Of a stretch of 33,626 nucleotides of DNA, positions 18,275 to 27,498 are shown in pieces. A model generated the notes under the pieces. That model searched no databases. It saw nothing but the letters and a program-made list of their open reading frames with translations, and was not told the DNA's origin. This DNA is from an uncultured Flammeovirgaceae bacterium. Lineage in GTDB: Bacteria; Bacteroidota; Bacteroidia; Cytophagales; Cyclobacteriaceae. Location of the stretch: the NCBI GenBank assembly GCA_937899105.1, contig CALBPF010000279.1, positions 1 through 33,626 on the forward strand, in the 5' to 3' direction. Made by a program: the position numbers and the translations under genes. Position 1 is the first letter of the stretch; the number at the start of each line of letters is the position of its first letter.

Positions 18275-18601
18275 TTAGAATCTAATTTCGTAGATCGCCG
18301 CGCCTTCATAAATAAAAGCTATGAGCATCCAAACAATAAACACCGTAGGTATAAGTATTGACCATACCAACACTTTTACTTCATATTTTAAGTGCATAAA
18401 TTCTGCGACTATGTAAAACGCCTTTACAATGGTCATCAGTACGAAAATCGATACCCTGGTCATTGCCATCTCCAAAGGTACCGTAAAAGCAATAACAAAC
18501 TCAAGAATAGTTATAGCCGCCATGTATCCTGCGGTAACCCAAATTTTTTTGATTTTTGCCTTATCTACAGGCTGTGGTTGAACGTGTGTGGTTTCTTCCA
18601 T
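18275..18601 (-). CDS. Cytochrome c oxidase subunit IV (prokaryotic type)
   Basis: A 108-residue membrane protein of the prokaryotic COX4/CyoD-like family, an accessory subunit of heme-copper oxidases with no cofactor. Three hydrophobic helices lie at about 22-41, 48-68 and 76-97; the conserved-looking segment VKAFYIVAEFMHLKYE lies at the end of helix two. A short polar N-terminus faces the cytoplasm. It is placed 11 bases after the larger subunit III gene and is the last gene before the terminator, in the usual position for this subunit. Confidence 0.9.
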   Translation of the reverse strand: MEETTHVQPQPVDKAKIKKIWVTAGYMAAITILEFVIAFTVPLEMAMTRVSIFVLMTIVKAFYIVAEFMHLKYEVKVLVWSILIPTVFIVWMLIAFIYEGAAIYEIRF

Positions 18602-18612
18602 TATTTCTTATG

Positions 18613-19380
18613 TTAAACAAGGTAAAAAAATGTGAAAACAAAAACCCAGACCAGATCTACGAAGTGCCAGTATAAACCTACCTTTTCTACCATTTCGTAG
18701 TGACCTCGTCTATCGTATACACCTGTTATTGTATTATAATAGATCAAAAAGTTCAGTACAACGCCACTTGCTACATGAGTGCCATGAAATCCGGTAATAA
18801 AAAAGAAAAAAGCAGCAAATCCTGGTGGGCCATATTCATTAATAGTCAAATTCGCTCCGTATACTGTACTAGTAATCCATTCTCCGTTGATCAGAAATTT
18901 TGCTAAAGATCCTACGTCGGTACCATGAATAAAATGGCTCCATTCCCAAGCTTGACAACTAAGAAACACTATGCCTCCAACGATAGTCCAAAGCATCCAC
19001 TTCTCTACGTCTTTCCTATCCATGCGGTGGCCTGCTTCCACTGCTAAAACCATAGTTACACTACTCATAATAAGAATAAAAGTCATGATACCAACGAATA
19101 CCAAGGGTAAGTGCACACCATGTAAAAAAGGTACCGCTTCAAACACTTTCTCAGGAATTGGCCAATACTCTTGGCTGGATATGAACGCATCCGCCGCGCC
19201 TTCATAAGCTGGATGTGCTGATCTAACCAAACCATAAGTAATAAGTAAAGCTGAAAAGGTAAAGGCATCAGAAAGCAGGAAAAACCACATCATCAGTTTT
19301 CCATAGCTCGCTTTTAAAGGCGATTGCCCGCCGTCCCAAACATTGCCTTTAGATTTAATTGTAGTAGCTGTTGCCGACAT
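18613..19380 (-). CDS. coxC: Cytochrome c oxidase subunit III (255 residues)
   Basis: Subunit III of the heme-copper oxidase, a membrane subunit without redox cofactors that stabilises subunit I and its proton uptake. The helices carry the family pattern: KLMMWFFLLSDAFTFSALL in the first, CQAWEWSHFI in the middle, TGFHGTHVASGV, and the closing YWHFVDLVWVFVFTFFYLV. An insertion between helices one and two holds HGVHLPLVFVG. It is the second of two neighbouring subunit III genes, 25 bases after the first; the two products differ too much to be a recent duplication. Confidence 0.92.
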   Translation of the reverse strand: MSATATTIKSKGNVWDGGQSPLKASYGKLMMWFFLLSDAFTFSALLITYGLVRSAHPAYEGAADAFISSQEYWPIPEKVFEAVPFLHGVHLPLVFVGIMTFILIMSSVTMVLAVEAGHRMDRKDVEKWMLWTIVGGIVFLSCQAWEWSHFIHGTDVGSLAKFLINGEWITSTVYGANLTINEYGPPGFAAFFFFITGFHGTHVASGVVLNFLIYYNTITGVYDRRGHYEMVEKVGLYWHFVDLVWVFVFTFFYLV

Positions 19381-19405
19381 AGGTTGATAGTGTTATCTAA
19401 AAGTA

Positions 19406-19999
19406 TTAATGGTATATCAAGAGAAAAACAAACAAATAAATCCAAAGCACATCCAGAAAATGCCAGTAAGAAGCACACATTTGAATTTGTGTCAAATTTT
19501 TGGAATGAACTTTATATCTAAATGTTGAAATTAAGACAATTATTAGAAAAATAACACCACTTACCAAGTGTAAGCCATGAACACCTGAAAGTACATACAA
19601 AAACGACCCACTTGGATTACCAACAAAATAAATGTTATCTGCGACCAAGTCACTCCATACCACCAGCTGACTGATCAAAAAAGCCACACCCAAGGCTGAG
19701 GTAATAGAAATAGCTAGCTTTACTTTTTCCAAATCGTTACTCTTTGCCGACACAAGCGCCCAATGCATAGTAACGCTGCTTATTAAAATAAGCACAGATG
19801 AAACCCACATTGACATAGGCAAGTCGAATTGTGTCCAATTTCCTTCCCCTTGACGTACGATATAAGCGCTAGTAAGCGCCGCGAATATCATCACCACGGT
19901 TACCATAAAAAGCCACAACCCAAATTTTCTAGGATGCATGGCAAGTGTTTTCTTGGGTTCTTCTACAAGTTTGAGATTTCCTGTTATCTTATCCTCCAT
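19406..19999 (-). CDS. coxC: Cytochrome c oxidase subunit III paralogue (197 residues)
   Basis: A five-helix type subunit III protein of 197 residues. Family features are PRKFGLWLFMVTVVMIFAAL in the first helix, SGVHGLHLVSGVIFL in a middle helix and YWHFLDVLWIYLFVFLLIY at the end. The Gly-His-Leu-His pattern and the C-terminal WHFxDxxW motif are shared with the second subunit III gene downstream. It begins one base after the cyoE stop, so translation is probably coupled. Having two subunit III-like genes in one oxidase cluster is known in Bacteroidota; whether both enter the same complex is not visible from the sequence. Confidence 0.9.
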   Translation of the reverse strand: MEDKITGNLKLVEEPKKTLAMHPRKFGLWLFMVTVVMIFAALTSAYIVRQGEGNWTQFDLPMSMWVSSVLILISSVTMHWALVSAKSNDLEKVKLAISITSALGVAFLISQLVVWSDLVADNIYFVGNPSGSFLYVLSGVHGLHLVSGVIFLIIVLISTFRYKVHSKNLTQIQMCASYWHFLDVLWIYLFVFLLIYH

Positions 20000-20000
20000 T

Positions 20001-20897
20001 TTATTTCACTATATCTAATAAGTAGGCTATTTGTACTATAGGCAGATATAAAAAAGAGCCAAACATAATTCTTAGCGCCGACTTTCGGTTTCCGTTTTTC
20101 ATTAGAGAAAAAGTTTGGCTTAGAAAAAGCACACCACAGACAGTCACTACTAACGCTGAATCAATTCCTGTGATACCAAACTTTGCCGGAAGTAAGCCAA
20201 GTGGTATCAAGAAAAGGGTATATATCATAATCTGGATAGCCGTATTCACATCTTTTTCACCCCTGGATGGTAGTAACTTAAAACCCGCTTTTTTATAATC
20301 GTCATCAGCTACCCAAGCTATCGCCCAGAAATGAGGAAATTGCCAAATGAATTGAATACCGAAAATAATTAGAGCTTCATATGTAATGGCGCCTGTAAAC
20401 GCCGTCCATCCTAACAATGGTGGAAGAGCGCCGGGAATAGCGCCTACAAAAACAGCTATGGGGCCTACCCTTTTTAAGGGTGTATAAACAAAACTGTAAA
20501 GCACCATAGATACTACAGATAACAAGGTGGTCAGCGCATTCGTGAAGATCATAAGGATGGACAGACCTAGAGCGGCGATCGCAATCGCAAAGATCATGGC
20601 TTCTGCAACATTTAACCGGCCTGTAGGAAGAGGCCGGTCCATAGTACGAACCATTAAACGATCCAAATCCTTCTCGATAATCTGATTAATGGTAATAGAA
20701 GCGCCGGATACCAAAAATCCACCTAAACAGATCCAAGTTAAATTAAGCCAGCTTAACGATCCGCCACTTCCAAGCGCATAGCCAAATCCGCAGGAAAACG
20801 CGACTAAGAAAGATAACCGGAATTTAACCAGCTCATAAAACGAGCGTACTTTTGTAATAAAAACCGGATTCGCTGTAGTTTGTAAGTTATTAAGCAT
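20001..20897 (-). CDS. cyoE: Protoheme IX farnesyltransferase (heme O synthase)
   Basis: Integral membrane UbiA-type prenyltransferase that adds a farnesyl group to heme B, making heme O, the precursor of heme A. The diagnostic NQIIEKDLDRLMVRT motif followed by DRPLPTGRL is present, as is the second conserved region YTPLKR followed by GAIPGALPPLLGW. The ATG at 20897 gives 298 residues, the usual length, and an eight-base overlap with ctaA. An in-frame start at 20954 would add 19 residues not typical of the family and lengthen the overlap. It lies directly after ctaA and supplies that enzyme's substrate. Confidence 0.95.
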   Translation of the reverse strand: MLNNLQTTANPVFITKVRSFYELVKFRLSFLVAFSCGFGYALGSGGSLSWLNLTWICLGGFLVSGASITINQIIEKDLDRLMVRTMDRPLPTGRLNVAEAMIFAIAIAALGLSILMIFTNALTTLLSVVSMVLYSFVYTPLKRVGPIAVFVGAIPGALPPLLGWTAFTGAITYEALIIFGIQFIWQFPHFWAIAWVADDDYKKAGFKLLPSRGEKDVNTAIQIMIYTLFLIPLGLLPAKFGITGIDSALVVTVCGVLFLSQTFSLMKNGNRKSALRIMFGSFLYLPIVQIAYLLDIVK

Positions 20898-21882
20898 AAA
20901 AAACAACCCTCCGTTTCGAAACAATTTGCAAAAATAGTAAAAATTGGAATCCAAAAGCCATCGTGCCTACAAGTAAATGTATGGGTTGCATTGCTGGCGG
21001 AAAACCCCCATAGGCCATCATTATTCCCGACAATATCGATACCATAATGATAACAGCTAAACCCTGAAGTAGTTTCGACTTAAATAAGGATTCCCTTAAC
21101 AAATAGAGTACTACAACATGAATCGCAAGTATCAGCCATGAAAATGATCTATGAATAATAAATTCAATGCCTAATGATTCAATCCAAAGGTCACGTGATG
21201 CGTTTCCAAATGCAACTGAAACCCTATCAATTGCCTCTCTGACCTGGGTACCCATAGCTACTTGCATAAGCGTTAAAATCATGCAAAAAATTAGTACATA
21301 GCGCACCATTCCTGAATTCATAACTATCATAGTGAAAGGCCGCGATACCTGCGCATAAAGCCAAATAAGTAAAGCCACAATAAACAGAGCAATAAACATA
21401 TGTACAGTGATCATCCATGGCAACAAGTTAGTAGACACCACAATTGAACCTATCCAACCTTGGAATAAAACCAGCACAAATGTAAGCGTAGCAATAACCG
21501 GAATGAATCTATGTTTTCTTAAAGCAAATGAAATAAAGGTTGTTCCAAGAATAAGCAAACCGATCACCGCCCCTATCAGCCTATTGATATATTCAATCCA
21601 CGTTTTAACTGCATTAAAATCAGCTTCTTGTAAAATGGACTCATCGCTTAAGATAGCTTCCGCTGTCTGTCGGTATCCAAAAGCTGTTAAATATTTAGCA
21701 AAGTGCTCATTTTTTTTTGCTCTTTTCAAAGCATATATATTTTTATAGTTATCGGGTAATTGATCAATACTTGTGGGTGGAATCCAGCTACCAAAACATT
21801 TAGGCCAGTCAGGACAACCCATACCCGAACCTGTACTTCTTACAATACCTCCGACTAAAATCAAAAGATAAACGGCTATCAA
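20890..21882 (-). CDS. ctaA: Heme A synthase (COX15/CtaA)
   Basis: Membrane enzyme that oxidises the C8 methyl of heme O to a formyl group, giving heme A for the aa3 oxidase. The N-terminal signature VRSTGSGMGCPDWPKCFG is complete, and the rest has helices with histidines expected to bind heme, for example TVHMFIAL, IIHRSFSW and QPIHLLVGT. The first usual start codon in frame is TTG at 21882, which cuts the first helix short. The frame stays open upstream to ATC 21915 with no ATG, and these extra codons read like the family's usual N-terminus (FRSISLIT). The true start is probably a rare codon such as CTG 21909 or ATC 21915. The gene follows coxA and overlaps cyoE by eight bases. Confidence 0.93.
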   Translation of the reverse strand: MIAVYLLILVGGIVRSTGSGMGCPDWPKCFGSWIPPTSIDQLPDNYKNIYALKRAKKNEHFAKYLTAFGYRQTAEAILSDESILQEADFNAVKTWIEYINRLIGAVIGLLILGTTFISFALRKHRFIPVIATLTFVLVLFQGWIGSIVVSTNLLPWMITVHMFIALFIVALLIWLYAQVSRPFTMIVMNSGMVRYVLIFCMILTLMQVAMGTQVREAIDRVSVAFGNASRDLWIESLGIEFIIHRSFSWLILAIHVVVLYLLRESLFKSKLLQGLAVIIMVSILSGIMMAYGGFPPAMQPIHLLVGTMAFGFQFLLFLQIVSKRRVVFYA

Positions 21883-21928
21883 AGTTATCAGACTGATACT
21901 TCTAAACAGCCTGATCTATTTTAAGACC

Positions 21929-23806
21929 TTACTTTTCATCCACAACAACCACCTTCTGATCTGAATCTGTTTCTAATTTGATCATGTCATTTTCATGAGG
22001 CAGATTAGATTCGGGAGTTTCAGAAAATGGAATAGTCTGCGGAATAAAATCTTCTTTAGCGCTAGGTTTACTGTAATCATATGGCCATCGGTACACGGTT
22101 GGAATTTTGCCCGGCCAATTACCGTGTCCCGGATTCACAGGTGTAGTCCATTCCAACGTATTAGATTGCCAAGGGTTAGTAGTCGCCTTTCTACCCCTAT
22201 ACATACTGTAAAAAAAGTTAAATAAGAATATAAACTGGGCGCCTAAGGTTAGAATCGCCGCCACACTTACAAACATATTCAGATCTGTGAAATTATTTAA
22301 CGTATCAAAATTGGTGAAAGAGTAATACCGTCTGGGATATCCTGCAATTCCTATATAATGCATAGGGAAAAACACCATATAAACCCCTACAAACGTCAGC
22401 CAAAAATGAATGTACCCAAGCTTTGCATCCATCATTCTCCCGTACATTTTGGGGAACCAATGGTAAACCCCGGCCAATAGACCAAAAAAGGAAGCGCTGC
22501 CCATTACTAAATGAAAGTGAGCAACAACAAAATATGTATCATGTAACTGAATATCGATAGCCGAATTACCAAGAAATATACCTGTTAACCCTCCGGATAT
22601 AAAGAAAGACACCAGACCTATTGAAAACAACATTGCAGGGGTAAATCTAATGTTACCTTTCCAAAGTGTTGCCAAATAGTTGAATACTTTAACCGCTGAT
22701 GGGACGGCGATAATCAACGTTAATAACATAAAGATGGATCCGAGAAATGGATTCATGCCTGTAACGAACATGTGATGCGCCCATACAATAAATGATAAGA
22801 TGGCAATAAACAAAATGGATCCTACCATTGCCTTATATCCAAATATGGGTTTACGCGAGTTCGTGGCAATCACCTCAGAAGTTATACCCAATGCCGGTAA
22901 TAAAACTATATAAACCTCGGGATGACCCAAAAACCAAAAAAGGTGTTGAAATAGTATTGGGCTTCCTCCTTGGTTAGGTAAAGCCTCGCCACCTATATAA
23001 ATATCTGATAAGAAGAAGCTAGTTCCAAAACTTCTATCGAAAATGAGCAGTAATGCCGCAGAAAAAAGTACCGGGAAAGATAACAATCCAATTACCGCTG
23101 TAATAAAAAATGCCCAAATAGTTAGTGGTAACCGAGAGAAGGACATTCCCTCTGTTCGCAAATTTATCACCGTGGTAATATAATTAATGCCACCTAATAA
23201 ACTAGATACGATGAAGAGCGCCATTGCCGCTAGCCAAAGCGTCATACCTAAACCAGAACCATTCACTGCCTGAGGAAGTGCACTCAACGGAGGATAAATA
23301 ACCCATCCCCCAGAAGCTGGACCAGTTTCTATAAAAAGCGAAATCAACATGATAACACTGGAAGCAAAAAAGAACCAGTATGATAGCATATTCATAAATC
23401 CAGAAGCCATATCTCTTGCACCAATCTGTAGCGGTATAAGAAAGTTGCTAAAGGTGCCACTTAAACCTGCAGTCAGCACAAAAAATACCATTATCGTACC
23501 GTGCATAGTAACAAGCGCCAAATAAAATTCAGCATCTAACTTACCCTCAGCGGTAATCCATTCTCCCAGAATAGGACGTAACCATTCCAGTTGCATGTCA
23601 GGAAAACCTAATTGTAATCTAAATATGACCGAAAGTAATCCACCTATTAATGCCCAAGCAATACCGGTAATAAGAAACTGCTTACCGATCATTTTATGGT
23701 CTATTGTAAATACATAGGTAGTCCAGAAGTTACCATGATGCTCGTCATGATGTTCATGACCATCGCTGTGTGTTTCTTCGGTTACATGAATATCTGCTAT
23801 TGCCAT
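21929..23806 (-). CDS. coxA: Cytochrome c oxidase subunit I
   Basis: Catalytic subunit of the aa3-type oxidase, 625 residues, which reduces oxygen to water and pumps protons. Heme and copper ligands are visible: His102 (MHGTIMVFF) and His432 for heme a, His430 for heme a3, and His295, His344 and His345 for CuB. GHPEVYIV at 294-301 contains the CuB-linked Tyr299 and the proton-channel Glu297, which marks an A1-type enzyme. About twelve helices are present. The N-terminus carries a His-rich stretch (His13 to His24) before the first helix. It follows coxB after ten bases. All active-site residues are intact. Confidence 0.97.
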   Translation of the reverse strand: MAIADIHVTEETHSDGHEHHDEHHGNFWTTYVFTIDHKMIGKQFLITGIAWALIGGLLSVIFRLQLGFPDMQLEWLRPILGEWITAEGKLDAEFYLALVTMHGTIMVFFVLTAGLSGTFSNFLIPLQIGARDMASGFMNMLSYWFFFASSVIMLISLFIETGPASGGWVIYPPLSALPQAVNGSGLGMTLWLAAMALFIVSSLLGGINYITTVINLRTEGMSFSRLPLTIWAFFITAVIGLLSFPVLFSAALLLIFDRSFGTSFFLSDIYIGGEALPNQGGSPILFQHLFWFLGHPEVYIVLLPALGITSEVIATNSRKPIFGYKAMVGSILFIAILSFIVWAHHMFVTGMNPFLGSIFMLLTLIIAVPSAVKVFNYLATLWKGNIRFTPAMLFSIGLVSFFISGGLTGIFLGNSAIDIQLHDTYFVVAHFHLVMGSASFFGLLAGVYHWFPKMYGRMMDAKLGYIHFWLTFVGVYMVFFPMHYIGIAGYPRRYYSFTNFDTLNNFTDLNMFVSVAAILTLGAQFIFLFNFFYSMYRGRKATTNPWQSNTLEWTTPVNPGHGNWPGKIPTVYRWPYDYSKPSAKEDFIPQTIPFSETPESNLPHENDMIKLETDSDQKVVVVDEK

Positions 23807-23816
23807 TTCTTTATTC

Positions 23817-24884
23817 TTATAATGAAGCTTTTAAATTATTTTCATCGCCTTCTACCATCCCTGATTTGATTTTTGCCAGCTCCCTATTAGCTTCCGGCAC
23901 TTTAGCCAAATAGTCAGGATTAAGTTTCAACCATGTCGGCTGCTCTGCTTTCCATTTCTCATAGTCCGCAGGTTCATCAACCACGAGTTTCATCACCATG
24001 GAAAAATGTCCTCTTCCACATATTTCCGTACAAGTTACAAAATAATTAAACTCTGGATTTTCGAGCTCTGCGCGCATTTCCGCTGTGGATTTCGTAGCCG
24101 TAAATTTAAAATGTGTAGGCATACCCGGTACCGCGTCCATTTTTACCCGGAAATGGGGTAGGAATACGCTGTGTAAAACATCCCTTGCCCTTATTTTCAA
24201 TAAGACTTCTTTGCCTTTGGGAATATGCATTTCTATAGGCATAAAATCATCATAAGTATTTTTATCGCTCAAATCCATACCAAATTGATTGACAGCATCA
24301 ATCATTTGATAATTGTATTCTCCTAATGCATTATCCTTTACCCCAGGATATCTAACTCCCCAGGCAAACTGGTATCCCATAATCTCAATAATTTCGGCGT
24401 CTGACTGGGCTTCGCTAGTGATATCATTCCAGGCTCGTAAACCAGTAAACACTAACCCTGTTAGAACCAAGGCCGGAACTACGGTCCATAATATTTCTAT
24501 TTTGTGATTGTCGGGATAAAATGACGCTTTACGTCCTTCCTTATGTTGGTAAGCATAACTAAACCAAAACAGTAGAACATTAGTGATTAGAAAAACTATT
24601 CCCGTTACGGCCATGGTCGTCCAGAAAAGGGTATCTGTTACGATCCCATGTTCTGAAGCAACAGGAAGTGTATAATCATCAAAATATGTCCACGAATACC
24701 AAAAAAAGAATCCGAAAGCTCCAAAAAGGAAAAACATGAATAAGGCGGCGTTCACCTTGTTACTGGTAGTTGCCACTTTCTTATTAGACCCTTTTACCAC
24801 ACTTACCAATCTGCTTATCCTAAATAAAGTGTAAAGGATAATGAGCAGTAGTAATACCCCAAAAATGACTATGAATTGAAACAT
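23817..24884 (-). CDS. coxB: Cytochrome c oxidase subunit II
   Basis: Subunit II, 355 residues, which takes electrons into the oxidase through its binuclear CuA centre. CuA ligands are His238, Cys285, Glu287, Cys289, His293 and Met296, in the motif CTEICGRGHFSM. The membrane part is longer than usual: besides the two normal helices (about 86-110 and 130-150) there are hydrophobic segments at about 2-22 and 44-64. No CXXCH follows the CuA domain, so this is not a caa3-type subunit with fused cytochrome c. It sits between actF and coxA, with 20 and 10 bases spacing. A copper chaperone is needed to load CuA, but the local SCO-like protein lacks the usual site. Confidence 0.96.
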   Translation of the reverse strand: MFQFIVIFGVLLLLIILYTLFRISRLVSVVKGSNKKVATTSNKVNAALFMFFLFGAFGFFFWYSWTYFDDYTLPVASEHGIVTDTLFWTTMAVTGIVFLITNVLLFWFSYAYQHKEGRKASFYPDNHKIEILWTVVPALVLTGLVFTGLRAWNDITSEAQSDAEIIEIMGYQFAWGVRYPGVKDNALGEYNYQMIDAVNQFGMDLSDKNTYDDFMPIEMHIPKGKEVLLKIRARDVLHSVFLPHFRVKMDAVPGMPTHFKFTATKSTAEMRAELENPEFNYFVTCTEICGRGHFSMVMKLVVDEPADYEKWKAEQPTWLKLNPDYLAKVPEANRELAKIKSGMVEGDENNLKASL

Positions 24885-24904
24885 ATACTAATTTTAACCT
24901 TTAA

Positions 24905-26281
24905 TTAAATATGATGATGCAAACTTTCACCTAACATTGGATGATTACGAGCGTATAGCGGCGATTTCTCGAGATTTGAAAGAGTAACGAATAAAAAAGC
25001 AACTGCAAAAATCATAAACATACCAATCTCCATAAAACCAAAACCTCCATCATTTTGCATGACACCTGGTGTGATCATCAAGTAAAAATCAATGAAATGA
25101 CCGCCGATAACGATAGGACATACAACTTTCAACATCGACATATGTCTTTTCGCATCTCTTGTCATTAATAACAAAAATGGAAGGAAGAAGTTAAGAATTA
25201 AATTAACAAAAAACACACCTTTATACTGACTATCTAACCGCTGTATAAAATAAACCGTCTCCTCCGGAATATTAGCATAATAGATCAACATAAACTGTGA
25301 AAACCATATATATGTCCAAAAGACGCTAAATCCAAAAACAAACTTTCCTATATCATGCAGGTGGTTAGAATTAACCACTTTCAAATATCCTTTCTCCTTG
25401 AGCATAACGACAATGAGTGTGATTACCGCCAAGCCATTTACCCACCAACTTGCAAACATGTACCATCCAAACATAGTACTAAACCAGTGCGGGTCAACCG
25501 ACATCACCCAGTCCCATGCGGATATTGACGATGTTACTGCAAAAATTACTAAAAAAATAGCGGAATATTTACGCGCTTTATACCAGTGCGACTTATCTCC
25601 ATCCAAATCTTCAGCTAGCATCTCACGTTTGATCCAAAGAAAGAACAGATACCATAACGCGAAAAAAACAACCATTCGTACTACATAAAAGATGGGGAAT
25701 GTACCCATTTCCAAAGGCCAATACCACAAAGAAGCTTTACCTTGTATGATTTTATCACCACCTTCTTCTATCGGTACATATAACGAAGCATGAGTCCAAT
25801 GGAAAACATCATGATTCACTACAAACCAGGAAATTATCATTAATATACCAGCAAAAGGCAACCAGTGCGCCATAGCCAGTGGTATTCTCTTCATACCAGC
25901 AGACCATCCCGCTTGAGCTGCATACTGTATAGCAACGAAAAATAGCCCGATAATACCGAGGCCTGCAAAATATACATTATTGATCCACAAATTTGAGAAT
26001 AATCTCTTCAACCAGGGTGCACTGCCATGATGATGGCCACCGTCCTCTGCATGATTATCACCCTCTCCATGAGTACCTTCATCAATGCTGGCAGTTAACT
26101 CTTTGCTGTCCATACCACCTACCAAGGCATGACTTTCTTCTGTGTGACCTCCGGATCCTAACGCCAGTATAGTACCCAATACCGTGAACACAACACCCAC
26201 GATGCCAATCACCATAAGATTTTTCTTGGCCTTGGGCGTAAATGTATATCTCTCTTCTTTTACTTCCGTTGTATATGCCAT
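24905..26281 (-). CDS. actF: Alternative complex III subunit ActF
   Basis: Membrane subunit of alternative complex III, related to ActC, 458 residues with about ten hydrophobic helices. Such subunits form the quinol-side and proposed proton-path part of the complex. The first helix (about 22-42) is followed by a His-rich loop, His46 to His85, with seven histidines, and then WLKRLFSNLW leads into the next helix. The C-terminus ends in HHHI. It is 18 bases after actE and 20 bases before coxB, tying the complex genetically to the oxidase. The identity comes from gene order and helix pattern together with sequence resemblance to the family. Confidence 0.92.
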   Translation of the reverse strand: MAYTTEVKEERYTFTPKAKKNLMVIGIVGVVFTVLGTILALGSGGHTEESHALVGGMDSKELTASIDEGTHGEGDNHAEDGGHHHGSAPWLKRLFSNLWINNVYFAGLGIIGLFFVAIQYAAQAGWSAGMKRIPLAMAHWLPFAGILMIISWFVVNHDVFHWTHASLYVPIEEGGDKIIQGKASLWYWPLEMGTFPIFYVVRMVVFFALWYLFFLWIKREMLAEDLDGDKSHWYKARKYSAIFLVIFAVTSSISAWDWVMSVDPHWFSTMFGWYMFASWWVNGLAVITLIVVMLKEKGYLKVVNSNHLHDIGKFVFGFSVFWTYIWFSQFMLIYYANIPEETVYFIQRLDSQYKGVFFVNLILNFFLPFLLLMTRDAKRHMSMLKVVCPIVIGGHFIDFYLMITPGVMQNDGGFGFMEIGMFMIFAVAFLFVTLSNLEKSPLYARNHPMLGESLHHHI

Positions 26282-26299
26282 TTGTGCTAACTCTGCAAA

Positions 26300-26974
26300 C
26301 TATTGATTTTGAAGTTTTTTAACATAATGAGAGATTTTCCATCGATCTTCCGCACTGATCTGTGAACCATGCGCTCCCATTAAACCTTTACCATTGGTAA
26401 TCACGTGAAAAATATGACCTGGCGTAATATTTTGATAAGCCATACCTGTTAAATTAGCGACACCTGGATATTTTTCTGCGACAAGACCATCAGCTTGACC
26501 TTTAGATCCGTGGCAGTGTTCACAAAATCGATCGTAGAGTACTTTACCATCTTTAAGTACTACCTCCATTTGAGTAGAATCAATCTTGGTGGTATCAAAA
26601 GGACTTATTACATACTTTGCCGCATATACCAAACTGTCCTTAGGTATCCGATAAGGTAGATACCCCCCTTCAGAACGTCTCACTGTGTTAGCCGGAGGTA
26701 CTCTCATATTCATTCGGTTCGGATTTAACGGATTGGAATTGTAATATTCTCCGTGACCGTCTTCCGTATTATTTAGAAATTGTGCTGCCTCACCGGCGCT
26801 TTCATCCGTGATTTGAGTTAACGGTTCGTAGGGCACGGTGTGATACATATTCGGCGCATACTCATAGCCTTGATTATCACCACCTGCTCCACAGCTCCAT
26901 AAAAAAGCTACAACAACAGCTACCCATAATATTTTGATTTTTTGGTTCATAGTATGTAGAAGCATCCTAGTCAT
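26300..26974 (-). CDS. actE: Alternative complex III monoheme cytochrome c lipoprotein ActE
   Basis: Periplasmic monoheme cytochrome c of the complex, 224 residues from ATG 26974. A hydrophobic segment ends in the lipobox LWSC (Cys28), so the mature protein is a lipoprotein anchored in the membrane. The heme motif CEHCH is at 151-155, and Met199 in GKGLMGAHG is the probable second iron ligand. It probably passes electrons from the complex toward the oxidase. The chosen ATG overlaps the actD stop (TGATG). An internal ATG at 26950 would give a signal peptide of more usual length and is equally possible. Confidence 0.93.
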   Translation of the reverse strand: MTRMLLHTMNQKIKILWVAVVVAFLWSCGAGGDNQGYEYAPNMYHTVPYEPLTQITDESAGEAAQFLNNTEDGHGEYYNSNPLNPNRMNMRVPPANTVRRSEGGYLPYRIPKDSLVYAAKYVISPFDTTKIDSTQMEVVLKDGKVLYDRFCEHCHGSKGQADGLVAEKYPGVANLTGMAYQNITPGHIFHVITNGKGLMGAHGSQISAEDRWKISHYVKKLQNQ

Positions 26975-27498
26975 CAGAAGTTCTTATCATTAATTTCCTC
27001 CGCAGACGTTTCCTTAACGATTTTCTTAATGTCTTCTTTTTCCAATTCATTGTTAGCAAGATCTATAGCCATAACGTGCTTATCGTCTGTAATCCTAATG
27101 TCCATTAATCTAGGCTTTTTATAAGGCTTTAGGTCGCTTACAATCATAAATGTAGCTACCATACCTAGCGCAGATAATAATACCGTAAGCTCAAAAGTTA
27201 CAGGAACAAAAGGAGGCAGGGAAACAAAGTCCTTTCCTCCAATAATCATTGGCCAATCTGCACCTGACATCCATATTTGCATGGTAAGGGCTAAAGTACA
27301 ACCCAACATACCAAACATGAATGCAGCTATCGGTAATCGCGTTCTTTTGTAACCCAGGGCTTCATCGATTCCATGAACCGGGAACGGAGAATACACCTCC
27401 TGAATTTTTACACCGCTTTGCCTTACCTTTTTTATTGCAGATAAAAGGATATCTTCATCATCATAAATCCCTAATATAAAATTTTTGTTCTTCTCCAT
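26974..27498 (-). CDS. actD: Alternative complex III subunit ActD (DUF3341)
   Basis: Small membrane subunit of the complex, 174 residues. It has a cytoplasmic N-terminal domain (IYDDEDILLSAIKKVRQSG, then the SPFPVHGIDEALG motif common in ActD proteins). Two helices follow, at about 55-75 and 98-120, and then a charged C-terminal tail. It carries no cofactor; in known structures it packs beside ActC. Its ATG overlaps the actC stop by one base and its stop overlaps the possible actE ATG by one base, so actC-actD-actE look translationally coupled. Confidence 0.94.
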   Translation of the reverse strand: MEKNKNFILGIYDDEDILLSAIKKVRQSGVKIQEVYSPFPVHGIDEALGYKRTRLPIAAFMFGMLGCTLALTMQIWMSGADWPMIIGGKDFVSLPPFVPVTFELTVLLSALGMVATFMIVSDLKPYKKPRLMDIRITDDKHVMAIDLANNELEKEDIKKIVKETSAEEINDKNF

